A stretch of 64,000 bases of DNA from Acinetobacter pittii. Its GTDB lineage: Bacteria > Pseudomonadota > Gammaproteobacteria > Pseudomonadales > Moraxellaceae. Numbering within the stretch: the first letter of the stretch is position 1; each line of letters starts with the position of its first letter. Below are positions 24,938-34,589 of the stretch, piece by piece. The notes beneath the pieces were generated by a model. That model was not told the DNA's origin, searched no databases, and was given only the letters and a program-made list of their open reading frames with translations. A program made the translations under genes and the position numbers. The DNA lies in contig NZ_CP139249.1 in assembly GCF_034064985.1 (NCBI RefSeq), positions 3,286,001-3,350,000 of the forward strand, in the 5' to 3' direction.

Positions 24938-25741
24938 TTATTCGTCATCCATCATAGATTGGCTCATACCTACAGTATTGAAACCAGCATCTACATATAG
25001 AATTTCACCAGTAATACCCGAAGCCCAAGGTGAGCATAGGAATAATGCTGCGTTACCTACTTCTTCAATAGTTACATTACGCTTTAACGGCGCAACTTTT
25101 TCATTGGCATCTAACATTTTACGGAAAGATTTAATACCAGAAGCAGCTAAAGTACGGATTGGACCCGCAGAAATCGCATTTACGCGAATACCATCAACAC
25201 CTAAGCTTGATGCTAAATAGCGAACACCAGCTTCTAAAGAAGCTTTTGCCATACCCATTACGTTGTAGTTAGGCATAACGCGTTCAGAACCTTGGTAAGT
25301 CAAAGTTAATAAACAACCTTGACGAGCTTGTAATAGAGGTTTTGCAGCACGTGCCATTGCAACAAAGCTGTATGCACTGATGTCATGAGCAACTTTAAAA
25401 CCTTCACGGTCAGTCACGTCAGTGAAGTCACCGTCAAGTGTATGTGCAGGTGCAAAGCCAATTGAATGTACAACACCGTCTACACCATCCCAATGTTTTG
25501 CAAGTTCTGCAAATGCATTATCAATTTCAGCATCAACAGCAACATCACATGGAAACACAAGCTTAGAACCGAATTGCTCAGCAAATTCATCCACACGTTT
25601 TTTTAATTTTTCGTTTGGATAAGTAAACGCAAGCTCTGCACCTTCACGGTGTAATGCTTGGGCAATACCAAAAGCAATTGATAATTTACTAGCAACGCCT
25701 GCAATCAAAAAGCGCTTACCTGCTAAAAGTCCTTGTGTCAT
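24938..25741 (-). CDS. fabI: Enoyl-[acyl-carrier-protein] reductase (NADH)
   Basis: Last reduction step of fatty-acid elongation, the classical target of triclosan. 267 residues from the ATG at 25741 ([18 protein letters not shown]); upstream in-frame ATGs lie in a poorly conserved stretch and are not used. Short-chain dehydrogenase fold with the Tyr-x6-Lys pair in [13 protein letters not shown] near the cofactor site, and the C-terminal [12 protein letters not shown]. Ends near the shared terminator. Confidence 0.97.
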   Translation of the reverse strand: MTQGLLAGKRFLIAGVASKLSIAFGIAQALHREGAELAFTYPNEKLKKRVDEFAEQFGSKLVFPCDVAVDAEIDNAFAELAKHWDGVDGVVHSIGFAPAHTLDGDFTDVTDREGFKVAHDISAYSFVAMARAAKPLLQARQGCLLTLTYQGSERVMPNYNVMGMAKASLEAGVRYLASSLGVDGIRVNAISAGPIRTLAASGIKSFRKMLDANEKVAPLKRNVTIEEVGNAALFLCSPWASGITGEILYVDAGFNTVGMSQSMMDDE

Positions 25742-25831
25742 GCCGATCTCACTCAAAACAATTTCAAGCATAATGCCAATATTCGGCGGTTTTCGAAATT
25801 GCATAATGCATCTTTTTTCAAAAATCGCACG

Positions 25832-25864
25832 AAAAAAAATCGCTCCTGATGAGGAGCGACTTCT
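25832..25864 (-). terminator. Terminator after the Bax-inhibitor-like gene
   Basis: TCGCTCC and GGAGCGA pair on the minus strand around a short loop, followed by eight T. Confidence 0.88.
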
Positions 25865-25878
25865 AGATGAATTCAATC

Positions 25879-26610
25879 TTAGTCGTCAGACAATAAGCCA
25901 AGTAAGCGTAAGAAAGAAATATACATCCATACTAAAGTTGCAAGTAGCGCAATACCACACAACCATTCCATGAATTTTGGTGCACGATACGCTGCGTTGG
26001 TTTCAATTAAATCAAAATCTAAAATCAGATTAAGTGAAGCGATTACCGCTACAAATGCAGCAAAACCAATACCTAACCAGTTACTTTCAAAAATATAAGG
26101 AACGCTTGAACCAAATGCTAAACGCATGACCATCTGCACAATAAATACAATAAATATCGCTAAAGATGCAGAGATTACAACTGACTTGAACTTTTCAGTA
26201 GCGCGGATAATTTGGAATTTATATAGACCAAACATCACCAAGGTGGTGACAAAGGTCGCTAATAAAGCCTGAAGTGGAACACCTGGGTATTTCAACTGGA
26301 AAGTAAACGAAATACCACCTAAAAAAGCCCCTTCAAATAAGGCATACGGAATTGCTAATGTTGGCGCGGTCGTTGGTTTAAACGTTGTAATTAAAGCTAA
26401 AACCAAGCCACCAATTGCACCCACAATTGAAGCCGCGTAAGCAATACCAACATTTGCAGTAAAGGCTGCATAGAAAAATAAAGCGACACCCACCGCAGCT
26501 GCAATGACCGTCAACATAACAGATTTTTGAATCGCACCTTGCACAGTCATCGGTTGACTATAGTCACTGACCGTTTCAACACGCGTCAGTATCGGGTTAT
26601 TACTTTGCAT
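25879..26610 (-). CDS. Bax inhibitor-1/YccA family membrane protein
   Basis: 243-residue polytopic inner-membrane protein with a short cytoplasmic N-terminus and about seven hydrophobic helices. Segments [10 protein letters not shown] and [13 protein letters not shown] with following aromatic residues fit the BaxI_1 (YetJ/YccA-like) branch, some members of which are pH-gated calcium leak channels. Acidic residues in the DFDLIE helix would correspond to the proposed di-aspartyl sensor. Physiological role in this organism is unknown. Monocistronic with its own terminator. Confidence 0.88.
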   Translation of the reverse strand: MQSNNPILTRVETVSDYSQPMTVQGAIQKSVMLTVIAAAVGVALFFYAAFTANVGIAYAASIVGAIGGLVLALITTFKPTTAPTLAIPYALFEGAFLGGISFTFQLKYPGVPLQALLATFVTTLVMFGLYKFQIIRATEKFKSVVISASLAIFIVFIVQMVMRLAFGSSVPYIFESNWLGIGFAAFVAVIASLNLILDFDLIETNAAYRAPKFMEWLCGIALLATLVWMYISFLRLLGLLSDD

Positions 26611-26717
26611 AAATGCTCTCTTTTTATAATAAAAATTTAAAACATCATTTTAAGCAAAATGAATATGAAAGCCAAATTAAGCAATCGGCATTATTGTAAC
26701 AATGTCCTTTATGCAAT

Positions 26718-26743
26718 AAAAAAGGAGGCAATAGCCTCCCTTT
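26718..26743 (-). terminator. Terminator after orn
   Basis: GGAGGC-TATT-GCCTCC on the minus strand followed by six T, about 25 bases past the orn stop. Confidence 0.85.
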
Positions 26744-26764
26744 CATATCAAATCTAAAACATTA

Positions 26765-27331
26765 TTAATCTTTACCATCAGTATTCATGATAAAGAAATA
26801 TTCGCGGTAATATTTCAACTCTGAAATTGAGTCACGAATATCATCCATTGCCAAATGTGATGCATTCTTTTTCAAGCCACTCATAATTTCAGGGCGCCAG
26901 CGTTTTGAAAGCTCTTTTACCGTAGATACATCAAGATTACGATAATGGAAATACTGCTCAAGTTCAGGCATAAGACGGTGTAAGAAACGGCGATCCTGAC
27001 AGATTGAGTTACCGCACATTGGTGAAACTTTTGGATTTACCCATTTTTTTAGGAATTCTAAAGTTTGTAACTCAGCATCACGGGCTGTTAACTTACTACG
27101 ACGAACTCGTTCAATCAGACCAGACTGCCCATGTTGACGAGTGTTCCATTCATCCATTGCATTTAAAATACGATCAGGTTGATGAATAGCCAAAACTGGA
27201 CCTTCGGCAAGTACATTTAAATGATCATCTGTAATAATTGTTGCGATTTCAATAATTTGGTCATTATCGGTATCTAATCCGGTCATTTCCAGATCAATCC
27301 AAATTAATCGTGTATTTAAAGTACTGCTCAT
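26765..27331 (-). CDS. orn: Oligoribonuclease
   Basis: 3'-5' exonuclease for RNA dinucleotides and short oligos, including pGpG, the product of EAL-domain action on c-di-GMP. 188 residues with the DEDDh exonuclease motifs: [10 protein letters not shown] (Exo I), [12 protein letters not shown] (Exo II region) and [11 protein letters not shown] (Exo III, His and Asp). Divergent from rsgA, as commonly seen. Confidence 0.97.
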   Translation of the reverse strand: MSSTLNTRLIWIDLEMTGLDTDNDQIIEIATIITDDHLNVLAEGPVLAIHQPDRILNAMDEWNTRQHGQSGLIERVRRSKLTARDAELQTLEFLKKWVNPKVSPMCGNSICQDRRFLHRLMPELEQYFHYRNLDVSTVKELSKRWRPEIMSGLKKNASHLAMDDIRDSISELKYYREYFFIMNTDGKD

Positions 27332-27456
27332 GAATGTACGTTCTAAAATGCCGTAAAAACATCAATAGTAGCAAATTTCTTGCTTCCGCGCTGTAATTCT
27401 ATAGCTGCTTCATGCTATTTTTGCGGTCTTCAAACAATGGTTTTTTTGGGATATGA

Positions 27457-28518
27457 ATGGCTTTAATTCGTAAGCGTCGTTTAACTGAACAGCAGCAACG
27501 TCGTATTGAAAAACAGCATAAAACTCGCCAAGAAGAGATCGATACTTCACATGATCTAGACGGACTCGTTGTACAACATTATGGCCGTCAACTTGAAGTA
27601 CAAGCTCTCTCTGTACCTGAGCATCACCCAGAAAAACCACAAGTTGCCGAAGGAGAACCAGAACCATTCTGGAAGCCGATCGAGCTTAATAGTGTTTGGC
27701 GTTGCCATACTCGAACTAATCTTGAGTTACTTGTAACTGGTGATCGTGTTAAATGGCAGGCAGACCCAAATACGGGTTTAGGCATTATTACAGCCATTCA
27801 TCCACGTACATCTTTACTTACCCGCCCTGACCGCTATCACAAAGTTAAACCAGTGGCAGCAAATATCAGTTTGATTGTGATTGTATTTTCACCGCTTCCT
27901 GAACCAGCTCCAACGTTAATTGATCGATATTTAGTTGCTTGTGCAGACGCTAACATTCCTGCTCTTTTGGTCCTCAATAAGTCTGATTTACTCACTGAAA
28001 ATGACCCAATTCTCACACTATTAGAAGAATATAAAACCTTGGGTTATGAAGTGATGATTTGTCAGTCCAAGAAGGGAGACATCTCTGCTTTATCTGAGCG
28101 TTTAGATGGTGAAACCGTAGCATTTGTAGGGCAATCAGGCGTAGGAAAAAGCTCTTTAATTAATGTGCTCATTCCAGATGCAGAGCAAAAAACTAATGTT
28201 ATTTCTGAAAATTCTGCACTTGGACAACACACGACAACCTCTACGCGCTTAATCAACTTCGGTAAAAATGGTGCCTTAATTGATTCTCCGGGAATTCGTG
28301 AGTTTGGGCTTTGGCATCTCGATTTAGAAAAAATTCGTATGGGCTTTCCAGACATTGCAGCACATTTAGGATCTTGCCAATTCCGTAATTGCACACATAC
28401 TCATGAAAAGAATTGTGGGCTTAAACAGGCCGTTGAAGCGGGTGAAATTTTGCCACGACGTCTTGATAGCTTTTTGCGTTTAATCGACGAGATTCAAGAA
28501 GCACAGCAAAAAAACTGA
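27457..28518 (+). CDS. rsgA: Ribosome small subunit-dependent GTPase A
   Basis: Late 30S assembly GTPase. 353 residues with the family's circularly permuted G motifs: NKSDL (G4) first, then GQSGVGKSSL (G1), TT (G2) and DSPGIREFGLW (G3). An N-terminal OB-fold and a C-terminal zinc finger (CQFRNCTHTHEKNC) flank the GTPase. Divergent from orn, the usual arrangement. Confidence 0.96.
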   Translation: MALIRKRRLTEQQQRRIEKQHKTRQEEIDTSHDLDGLVVQHYGRQLEVQALSVPEHHPEKPQVAEGEPEPFWKPIELNSVWRCHTRTNLELLVTGDRVKWQADPNTGLGIITAIHPRTSLLTRPDRYHKVKPVAANISLIVIVFSPLPEPAPTLIDRYLVACADANIPALLVLNKSDLLTENDPILTLLEEYKTLGYEVMICQSKKGDISALSERLDGETVAFVGQSGVGKSSLINVLIPDAEQKTNVISENSALGQHTTTSTRLINFGKNGALIDSPGIREFGLWHLDLEKIRMGFPDIAAHLGSCQFRNCTHTHEKNCGLKQAVEAGEILPRRLDSFLRLIDEIQEAQQKN

Positions 28519-28543
28519 TTTTCTGCCCTATTTGCCCTTGAAG

Positions 28544-28561
28544 TGGTGATTTTGATCACCA
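28544..28561. promoter_or_regulatory. Inverted repeat over the -35 of the rhodanese-grxC-secB promoter
   Basis: TGGTGAT-TTTG-ATCACCA, a perfect seven-base dyad. It overlaps the likely -35 (TTGATC, 28552-28557). It lacks a T-run after it, so it fits an operator better than a terminator for rsgA. Confidence 0.45.
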
Positions 28562-28579
28562 TCTATATACGCTATACTC
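28552..28579 (+). promoter_or_regulatory. Probable sigma-70 promoter for rhodanese-grxC-secB
   Basis: TTGATC (28552-28557), a 16-base spacer, then TATACT (28574-28579). It starts about 35 bases upstream of the GTG start of the first gene. Confidence 0.55.
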
Positions 28580-28616
28580 TAGGTCAATTTTGTTTTTTAA
28601 TTTTTTTAGGTGACTT

Positions 28617-29033
28617 GTGGAACGCTGGTTAGAGTTTATGGGGAATCACCCCATTTTGTTTGGTACGCTCGGAGTCTTGATCGTGTTGTTCTTCATTTTT
28701 GAAGGTCAACGTAATGGTCGTAAAATTTCTCCACAGTCGCTTGGTATTTTAGTGAAAGCGAAAAATGCTCTTTTGATTGACTTACGCGATAGCAAAGATT
28801 TCCGCGAAGGTCACATTAGTGGCAGTCGCAATATTCCGTATAGCCAAATCGCAAGTCATGCTGACGAATTAAAAGCAAGTGACCGTCCATTGGTATTTAT
28901 TTGCAACTTGGGGCAAGTTGCTGGAAGTGCTTTGCAAAAAGTTGCTCACCACGATAGCTATCGTCTTGATGGTGGTATCAGTAACTGGAAAGCACAAGGC
29001 TTACCTCTTGTTAAAAGCAAACCAAAAGCTTAA
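28617..29033 (+). CDS. Membrane-anchored rhodanese-like protein (YibN type)
   Basis: 138-residue protein starting at GTG, with AGGTG just upstream. An N-terminal membrane helix (about residues 13-28) is followed by one rhodanese domain with DLRDSKDFREGHISGS and the active-site loop ICNLGQVAGSA carrying the predicted persulfide cysteine. Rhodaneses carry sulfane sulfur. It precedes grxC and secB, the conserved yibN-grxC-secB order of gammaproteobacteria. Confidence 0.92.
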   Translation: MERWLEFMGNHPILFGTLGVLIVLFFIFEGQRNGRKISPQSLGILVKAKNALLIDLRDSKDFREGHISGSRNIPYSQIASHADELKASDRPLVFICNLGQVAGSALQKVAHHDSYRLDGGISNWKAQGLPLVKSKPKA

Positions 29034-29044
29034 GGAGAATTATC

Positions 29045-29302
29045 ATGGCTGCAAACGTCATTGTTTACTCAACTTCTGTATGCCCGTATTGCGTTCGTGC
29101 TAAACAGTTACTTGAGCGTAAAGGTGTTGCTTATAAAGAAGTAAATCTTTCTGTTGAAGCACCCGAAGTACGTGTTGAATTAATGCAACGCACAAATCAT
29201 CGTACTGTCCCACAAATTTTCATTAACGATCAGTTTATTGGTGGTTTTGACCAACTTTATGCTTTAGAGCGTGAAGGTAAACTCGACGAATTATTGGCTT
29301 AA
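29045..29302 (+). CDS. grxC: Glutaredoxin 3
   Basis: Glutathione-dependent disulfide reductase of 85 residues with a CPYC active site (VCPYCVRAK) and the TVPQIFI cis-proline segment and GGFDQLYAL glutathione site. AAGGAG precedes the ATG. Eleven bases after the rhodanese gene. Confidence 0.96.
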   Translation: MAANVIVYSTSVCPYCVRAKQLLERKGVAYKEVNLSVEAPEVRVELMQRTNHRTVPQIFINDQFIGGFDQLYALEREGKLDELLA

Positions 29303-29329
29303 CATCGCATCCATATTAAGGAAAAAACA

Positions 29330-29788
29330 ATGAGCGAAGAACAACAAGTTCAACCACAATTAGCTTTAGAGCGTATTTATACAAAAGATATTTCTTTTGA
29401 GGTTCCTGGGGCGCAGGTTTTTACTAAACAATGGCAACCTGAACTTAATATCAATCTTTCTTCTGCTGCAGAAAAGATTGACCCAACTCACTTTGAAGTT
29501 TCTCTAAAAGTTGTGGTACAAGCCGATAACGACAACGAAACAGCGTTCATTGTAGATGTAACTCAATCAGGTATTTTCTTGATCGACAACATTGAAGAAG
29601 AGCGTTTACCTTATATTTTAGGCGCATACTGCCCAAATATTTTGTTCCCGTTCTTACGTGAAGCTGTAAATGATTTAGTAACTAAAGGTAGCTTCCCACA
29701 GTTACTTCTTACTCCAATCAACTTTGATGCAGAGTTCGAAGCTAACATGCAACGTGCTCAAGCTGCTGCTGTTGAAGGTCAAGCTTAA
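29330..29788 (+). CDS. secB: Protein-export chaperone SecB
   Basis: Cytosolic tetrameric chaperone that keeps preproteins unfolded and hands them to SecA. 152 residues with the family core ([45 protein letters not shown]). AAGGA precedes the ATG. Third gene of the operon, ended by a strong terminator. Confidence 0.97.
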   Translation: MSEEQQVQPQLALERIYTKDISFEVPGAQVFTKQWQPELNINLSSAAEKIDPTHFEVSLKVVVQADNDNETAFIVDVTQSGIFLIDNIEEERLPYILGAYCPNILFPFLREAVNDLVTKGSFPQLLLTPINFDAEFEANMQRAQAAAVEGQA

Positions 29789-29810
29789 TATTTTAAGCTT
29801 TCCCTTTTAA

Positions 29811-29840
29811 TAAAAAACCGCGTAATACGCGGTTTTTTTA
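29811..29840. terminator. Bidirectional terminator between secB and the polyketide cluster
   Basis: AAAAAACCGCGTA and ACGCGGTTTTTT form a tight hairpin with T-runs on both strands, between two converging transcripts. Confidence 0.9.
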
Positions 29841-29858
29841 TATTTGTTATTTATATTA

Positions 29859-30515
29859 TTAATGATCAAGTGAGTGAAGCTGAATAGATGGAAACTGAAA
29901 ACCACGGCAAGATAACTCTGAACGCCATGCCACGGTTAATATCATATTGCCAACAATAAAATTCTGATAAGCAAATGTCCCATTAAGTGGATGAGAACAG
30001 ACTCCACCATGATCAGTAGGATGTGCCTGAGTATTTAACGTATTTAAATCTAAACGTATGCCTAGTCCTGAGGCTTTTAAAACCGCTTCTTTAATGGTCC
30101 AGACTTTGAACCAATATTCTCTATCTTGGTCCAAACTTAGCCACATTGCATATTCATCGGGATGAAAAGCATGTTTTGCTAATGCATCTAAGCGTACATT
30201 TCGATCAAGTTCCTCAACATCTACACCAATATCTTTAACATGTTCACTCATGGCTAAAGCGTAGAATTGTTGGCTATGTGAGTGATTAAAATGCAAAGTA
30301 TGATTTAACAAATAAGGTTTACCATGTTCATGCTTGGCAAACTCCAATTCCGTTGAATTGAGTTGTAGTTTCTCTGCGATTAGTCTATTTCTGACACTCT
30401 GTATTTGTTGTTTTTTATAATAATTAAATGTACGGAAGTCGGGAAAATCTTGTTTAGACTTTAAAAGAAGCTGAGATAATGCCTGCGTATAGACTTCAAT
30501 TTTGCGCTTAGACAT
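29859..30515 (-). CDS. 4'-phosphopantetheinyl transferase (Sfp/AcpT type) of the APE cluster
   Basis: Transfers phosphopantetheine from CoA to the conserved serine of carrier proteins. 218 residues with GKPYL (65-69), FNHSHS (76-81), GVDVE (97-101, Mg ligands D99 and E101) and WTIKEA (139-144, E143). It is the last gene of the aryl-polyene operon, 25 bases after the secreted protein gene; its natural substrates are probably the two cluster carrier proteins at 45244-45764. That pairing is inference from context. Confidence 0.9.
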   Translation of the reverse strand: MSKRKIEVYTQALSQLLLKSKQDFPDFRTFNYYKKQQIQSVRNRLIAEKLQLNSTELEFAKHEHGKPYLLNHTLHFNHSHSQQFYALAMSEHVKDIGVDVEELDRNVRLDALAKHAFHPDEYAMWLSLDQDREYWFKVWTIKEAVLKASGLGIRLDLNTLNTQAHPTDHGGVCSHPLNGTFAYQNFIVGNMILTVAWRSELSCRGFQFPSIQLHSLDH

Positions 30516-30540
30516 TATCTCAACCTTACTAAATAATTAA

Positions 30541-30975
30541 TTAGAATTTAACCACGTCGCCTTTTAATGCCACACCCGCCATCATGGTGCCTTTATAGCA
30601 ATCGTAAGTTGTCGTACTCGTTGTTTCATTGGCTTTAAAATAGCTCACAATATTGGTAACGGCGTTTGCCCCTTGTGCTTTAGCATTGTTTTGCATTTGG
30701 ATCAGTGCTGAACGTAAAACCCAGTCACAAGACGTTGCTGCCGACTTACCAAAACCATTGGTCTTTTTATTGGTCACAGCATCTTTTTGAATAACTTTAC
30801 CACCAGACTTTGTCCCCTTTAAATAAAACTTTACAGAACCATCCAGAGTCCCATCGGCAACTGCACGGTCTACAGCTTCTTTAAAATTTAATTGATGTAC
30901 TTCATCTCCAGCCTGAACAGTGGCAGTAAAACCCGCACTTAGCATTGCTACAAATAAAAGTTTTTTATTTAACAT
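30541..30975 (-). CDS. Secreted RcsF/YbjQ-like protein of the APE cluster
   Basis: 144-residue exported protein: signal peptide with cleavage after QA22. The mature part ends in a helix with GANAV (102-106), then strands carrying YDCYKGT and a VALKGDV end. The A...GANAV...C...G.A pattern resembles the YbjQ/RcsF fold, including two cysteines (C83, C126) that could form a disulfide. Such proteins in polyene clusters are sometimes labelled excinuclease-like, for which I see no support. Its role in the pathway is unknown. It follows the last ketosynthase by 11 bases. Confidence 0.65.
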   Translation of the reverse strand: MLNKKLLFVAMLSAGFTATVQAGDEVHQLNFKEAVDRAVADGTLDGSVKFYLKGTKSGGKVIQKDAVTNKKTNGFGKSAATSCDWVLRSALIQMQNNAKAQGANAVTNIVSYFKANETTSTTTYDCYKGTMMAGVALKGDVVKF

Positions 30976-30986
30976 TGTTGTGTTCC

Positions 30987-32213
30987 TTATTGTTTAACAA
31001 GTTTAAAAATAAGCGAAGTATTAATTCCGCCAAAAGCAAAGTTATTGCTCATAATAATGTCAGCATCCAAATTTCTCGGCTGCTGAACGATATAATCTAG
31101 TTCACCACATAGTGGGTCGATTTCATCTAGATTTAAAGTTGGAATAAAACGGCCACGATTCATCATTTCGATGCTTAACCAAGCTTCAATAGCCCCACAC
31201 GCCCCCAGCGTATGTCCAAAATAACTCTTTAAAGAGCTAATTGGTTTATAGCCTAAAACTTTTGCAGTGGCTTGGCTCTCCGCCACATCCCCCTGATCAG
31301 TTGAAGTACCATGTGCATTTACATAAGCAATATCTTTAGCTTCTACAGATGCATCTTTAAGTGCTAACTCCATACAACGCCCCATCATTTCTGATTCAGG
31401 ACGAGTGACATGTTGACCATCGGTATTGCTACCATAACCAATCACTTCTGCATAAATATGAGCACCTCGGGCTTTGGCATGTTCATATTCTTCGAGAATT
31501 AAACAGCCTGCGCCTTCACCAATCACCAATCCATCTCGTTTAGCATCAAATGGACGTGGTGTTTTTTCAGGTTGATCATTCATGCCACTGGTCGCGAACA
31601 ATACATCAAAAACTGCTGCCCCTGCCGCACTGAGTTCCTCGGCACCACCCGCAATCATGACCTGTTGTTTGCCATATTTGATTGCTTCATACGCTTGCCC
31701 AATTGCCATGGAACCAGAGGTACATGCGCTTGAGGTAGGTAAAGTTAATCCTTTTAGGCCAAAATATACGGTCATGTTCACCGCACTGGTGTGGGCCATC
31801 ATGCGAATATAAGTGGTGGCATTAATCTTACTCATGCTCTGGTGAAGCAACATACTTGCAAACTCACCCACAGCATCTACGCTACCCGCAGAAGACCCAA
31901 AGGCAACACCCGCTTCGCCGCTAGACAAAATTTCATGTCCAAGCAAACCAGCATTTTGTAACGCAGTTTCGGCACAAACCACAGACATGAGTGCTACACG
32001 CCCCATACCACGGGTAACCTTACGGTTAAAATGTTTTGGAACATGAAATGTTTCAACAGGCCCAGCAAGCTTGGTCCGAAGGTCAACATATTGCTCCCAC
32101 TCCGGCATGTAGCGAATGCCACTTTTAGCAGCTTCAAATCGCGTAAAGATATCATCGGCAGTTTCACCCAAAGAGGTAATTCCTGCCATTCCTGTCACAA
32201 CTACACGTTTCAT
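30987..32213 (-). CDS. Beta-ketoacyl-ACP synthase, ApeR type
   Basis: Full-length 408-residue ketosynthase with the complete Cys-His-His set: C164 in SSACTSGS, H301 in NAHGTSTDQGD and H334 in FGHTLGACGA. In the studied aryl-polyene pathway of Xenorhabdus, ApeR is one of two active ketosynthases and probably starts or extends the chain. Order after dehydratase and ketoreductase matches apeO-P-Q-R. Its ATG overlaps the ketoreductase stop by one base. Confidence 0.9.
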   Translation of the reverse strand: MKRVVVTGMAGITSLGETADDIFTRFEAAKSGIRYMPEWEQYVDLRTKLAGPVETFHVPKHFNRKVTRGMGRVALMSVVCAETALQNAGLLGHEILSSGEAGVAFGSSAGSVDAVGEFASMLLHQSMSKINATTYIRMMAHTSAVNMTVYFGLKGLTLPTSSACTSGSMAIGQAYEAIKYGKQQVMIAGGAEELSAAGAAVFDVLFATSGMNDQPEKTPRPFDAKRDGLVIGEGAGCLILEEYEHAKARGAHIYAEVIGYGSNTDGQHVTRPESEMMGRCMELALKDASVEAKDIAYVNAHGTSTDQGDVAESQATAKVLGYKPISSLKSYFGHTLGACGAIEAWLSIEMMNRGRFIPTLNLDEIDPLCGELDYIVQQPRNLDADIIMSNNFAFGGINTSLIFKLVKQ

Positions 32214-32938
32214 CAGATGAGTCCTCCATTTACAGAGATCACCTGTCGGGTTACATAAGAGGCTTCATCTGAACACAAGAATTTCACTACGCTCGCCACT
32301 TCATCGACCTGCCCCATGCGTTGCAACGGAATCATTTTAAGTGCATGTTCTTTGACTTCATCTGTCACCATTTCGGTTTCGATCAGTCCAGGGGCTACAC
32401 AGTTCACAGTAATTTTTCGCTTCGCCAATTCGAGTGCCAAAGCCTTGGTCGCACCAATTAGACCTGCTTTTGCAGCACTGTAGTTGACCTGTCCACGATT
32501 ACCCATAATTCCAGACACAGAAGATAAAGTGACAATACGGCCACCTTTGCGTAAGTGAATCATTGGCATGATAAGTGGTTTTAAAACATTATAGAAACCG
32601 TCTAAGGAAGTCGAAATTACTTCATCCCAATCTTGATCTGTTAACGCAGGAAAAGCACCATCATGAGTAAGACCTGCATTTAATACAACCCCATAAAAAG
32701 CGCCATGCTGCTCTACGTCTTGTTCTAGAATTTGTTGAACCGTCTGGCGCTCATTTACATCAAACATTAAATAATGGCTATTTTGACCTAAGGCTTGAAT
32801 CTCTTGTACGACTTGCTCAGCCTCTGCCTGACGAGAACGTGCATGTACAGTTACATCAAAACCAGCCTTTGCCAGCTGTAATGCAATCGCTTTCCCAATT
32901 CCTCGGCTTGAACCCGTTACTAAAATTCGTCTTGTCAC
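32213..32938 (-). CDS. 3-ketoacyl-ACP reductase, ApeQ/FabG type
   Basis: NADPH-dependent ketoreductase of the short-chain dehydrogenase family, 241 residues. Motifs: TGSSRGIG (8-15), LNAG (86-89) and the catalytic set S140, Y153 and K157 (NYSAAKAG). In the pathway it would reduce each new beta-keto group before dehydration. Lies 23 bases after the dehydratase gene. Confidence 0.93.
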   Translation of the reverse strand: MTRRILVTGSSRGIGKAIALQLAKAGFDVTVHARSRQAEAEQVVQEIQALGQNSHYLMFDVNERQTVQQILEQDVEQHGAFYGVVLNAGLTHDGAFPALTDQDWDEVISTSLDGFYNVLKPLIMPMIHLRKGGRIVTLSSVSGIMGNRGQVNYSAAKAGLIGATKALALELAKRKITVNCVAPGLIETEMVTDEVKEHALKMIPLQRMGQVDEVASVVKFLCSDEASYVTRQVISVNGGLI

Positions 32939-32961
32939 AATGTATTCCTAATTCTTTGTGG

Positions 32962-33387
32962 TTATTCAAATGGTGTTTCTGTAGGTTCAAATACACTTAA
33001 CGTTGCCTGAATGCAGTGCTCAGCATATTGAATTTCACAGGAAAATTGCCCAAGTCCTTCATAAAAATATTGTTGCTCTATTTGGATGATCAATCGTGAA
33101 CCTAAGGAGAAATAAGGGATGGGTAAATTTAATTTACGTGTTCCCAATAAAAAACCGACTTTTGGTGCTTGTTTTGACTGCTGACCTTGCCAGCCTGAAT
33201 AAGCACTAATTGTTTGTGCCATAATTTCAATGCTTGCCCATGTCGGCAATCCTTCCGCTTCACAAAACATGAGCTCTGGTGTAATCGTGAGTTCTGCTTG
33301 TGCCCGCCCTTCAGCAACATCCGTTAAATGGTCAATAAATACCATCGGTTGCTCATGAGGAATATATTGAATTGCATCTAGTTTCAT
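32962..33387 (-). CDS. 3-hydroxyacyl-ACP dehydratase, ApeP type
   Basis: 141-residue hot-dog enzyme. The likely catalytic pair is H11 (PHEQPMVFID) and E54 (WASIEIMAQ), the arrangement of FabA/FabZ-like dehydratases. It would form each double bond of the polyene. Start overlaps the stop of the upstream ketosynthase by one base. Compare the ligase-fused hot-dog domain at 43025-44683, which appears to lack the acidic partner. Confidence 0.88.
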   Translation of the reverse strand: MKLDAIQYIPHEQPMVFIDHLTDVAEGRAQAELTITPELMFCEAEGLPTWASIEIMAQTISAYSGWQGQQSKQAPKVGFLLGTRKLNLPIPYFSLGSRLIIQIEQQYFYEGLGQFSCEIQYAEHCIQATLSVFEPTETPFE

Positions 33388-34589
33388 CAGGGCTTCACTC
33401 CAAAAACAAGACTAATATTACTTCCCCCAAAAGCGAAAGAATTACTCATCACATAGCGGATGGGCTGTTTTAGTTCGGCATTTTGCACATAGTTTTGGTC
33501 AGCCAAATTTGGATCAATCTCAACACTTTGATGTAAAGGCAACCAACTTTGATCTTTTAAAACTTGCTCACAAATAAAAGCTTCGATGGCACCCGCTGCA
33601 CCAAGACAATGTCCAGTTTTATGTTTTGTACTACTTAAAGCAACTTGGTAATCACCAAAAACTTGCCTTACAGCCTTAATTTCCATCGCATCATTTTGTG
33701 GAGTTGCTGTTCCATGCAAGTTGATATAGCCCACCTCTTGAGCGGAAATATTTGCCATATCTAATGCACGTTGCATAGCTAAAGCGGCACCTTTACCTTC
33801 AGGATGCGGGGCTGAAATGTGCCATGCATCCATGGACTCACCCGCCCCCATTAACATGACAGGTGCTTGTTCTTTACTTAGTACAAAAAACGCAGCGGCT
33901 TCACCAATATTAATACCATCACGGTTTACACCGCAGGGTTGGCAAATATGTCCAGATAAACTTTCTAGACTATTAAATCCATTTAGGGTCAACTTACACA
34001 AGGTATCAACGCCACCAACCAGCACAACATCGGCTAAATCTGCGTGAAGTAATCGCTGCCCTGCGGCTAATGCTTTAGCGCTTGAAGAACAAGCTGTCGA
34101 AATCGTATATGCAGGCCCTTCCCATCCTAAGTACTGCTGTAATGCTTTCGCTAAACAGCTCATTTCTTGAGGATAGTGTGATATCGATAGATCTGTTTTT
34201 CCTTGAAAATATTGCTTAAGTAAGAGTTCATTATCTGCAATACCAGAGGTAGATGTGCCCACCACAATGGCCAAACGTTTATTTTCAAAGGATGCGGTAT
34301 AAGCTTTTAACTCTATTTCGATTTTAGATAATGCGGTTAATGCAAAACGTAGATTACGTGAATCTACATAGCGCAAAGCATCAGGTACGCTCGAACATAA
34401 TGGATGCGTATATTGCCCCACCCAAACATCACGATCAGCAATTAAATCATCTCGCAAACTCAAAGTTTGCTGTGGCTGTTGTAATGCTTGTTTGATTTGA
34501 TTAAGTTCACTGCCTAAAGCTGACAAACCAACACTAAATTGTATGCCTACTGCCATTGGAGCTGCATTTGCTGAAGGTAAATGTTTCAT
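33387..34589 (-). CDS. Beta-ketoacyl-ACP synthase, ApeO type
   Basis: 400-residue ketosynthase with an intact active site: C167 (STACSSSAK), H292 (LHGTATPQND) and H327 (KTGHCLGAAG). In characterised clusters ApeO pairs with the inactive ApeC as a heterodimer that controls chain length; here the ApeC-like gene is at 46554-47168. Overlaps the lipoprotein gene by four bases (ATGA), so translation is probably coupled. Confidence 0.9.
   Translation of the reverse strand: MKHLPSANAAPMAVGIQFSVGLSALGSELNQIKQALQQPQQTLSLRDDLIADRDVWVGQYTHPLCSSVPDALRYVDSRNLRFALTALSKIEIELKAYTASFENKRLAIVVGTSTSGIADNELLLKQYFQGKTDLSISHYPQEMSCLAKALQQYLGWEGPAYTISTACSSSAKALAAGQRLLHADLADVVLVGGVDTLCKLTLNGFNSLESLSGHICQPCGVNRDGINIGEAAAFFVLSKEQAPVMLMGAGESMDAWHISAPHPEGKGAALAMQRALDMANISAQEVGYINLHGTATPQNDAMEIKAVRQVFGDYQVALSSTKHKTGHCLGAAGAIEAFICEQVLKDQSWLPLHQSVEIDPNLADQNYVQNAELKQPIRYVMSNSFAFGGSNISLVFGVKP

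Noticed and set aside
28544..28561. Terminator for rsgA
   Set aside because: The dyad is not followed by T residues and overlaps a good -35 sequence.
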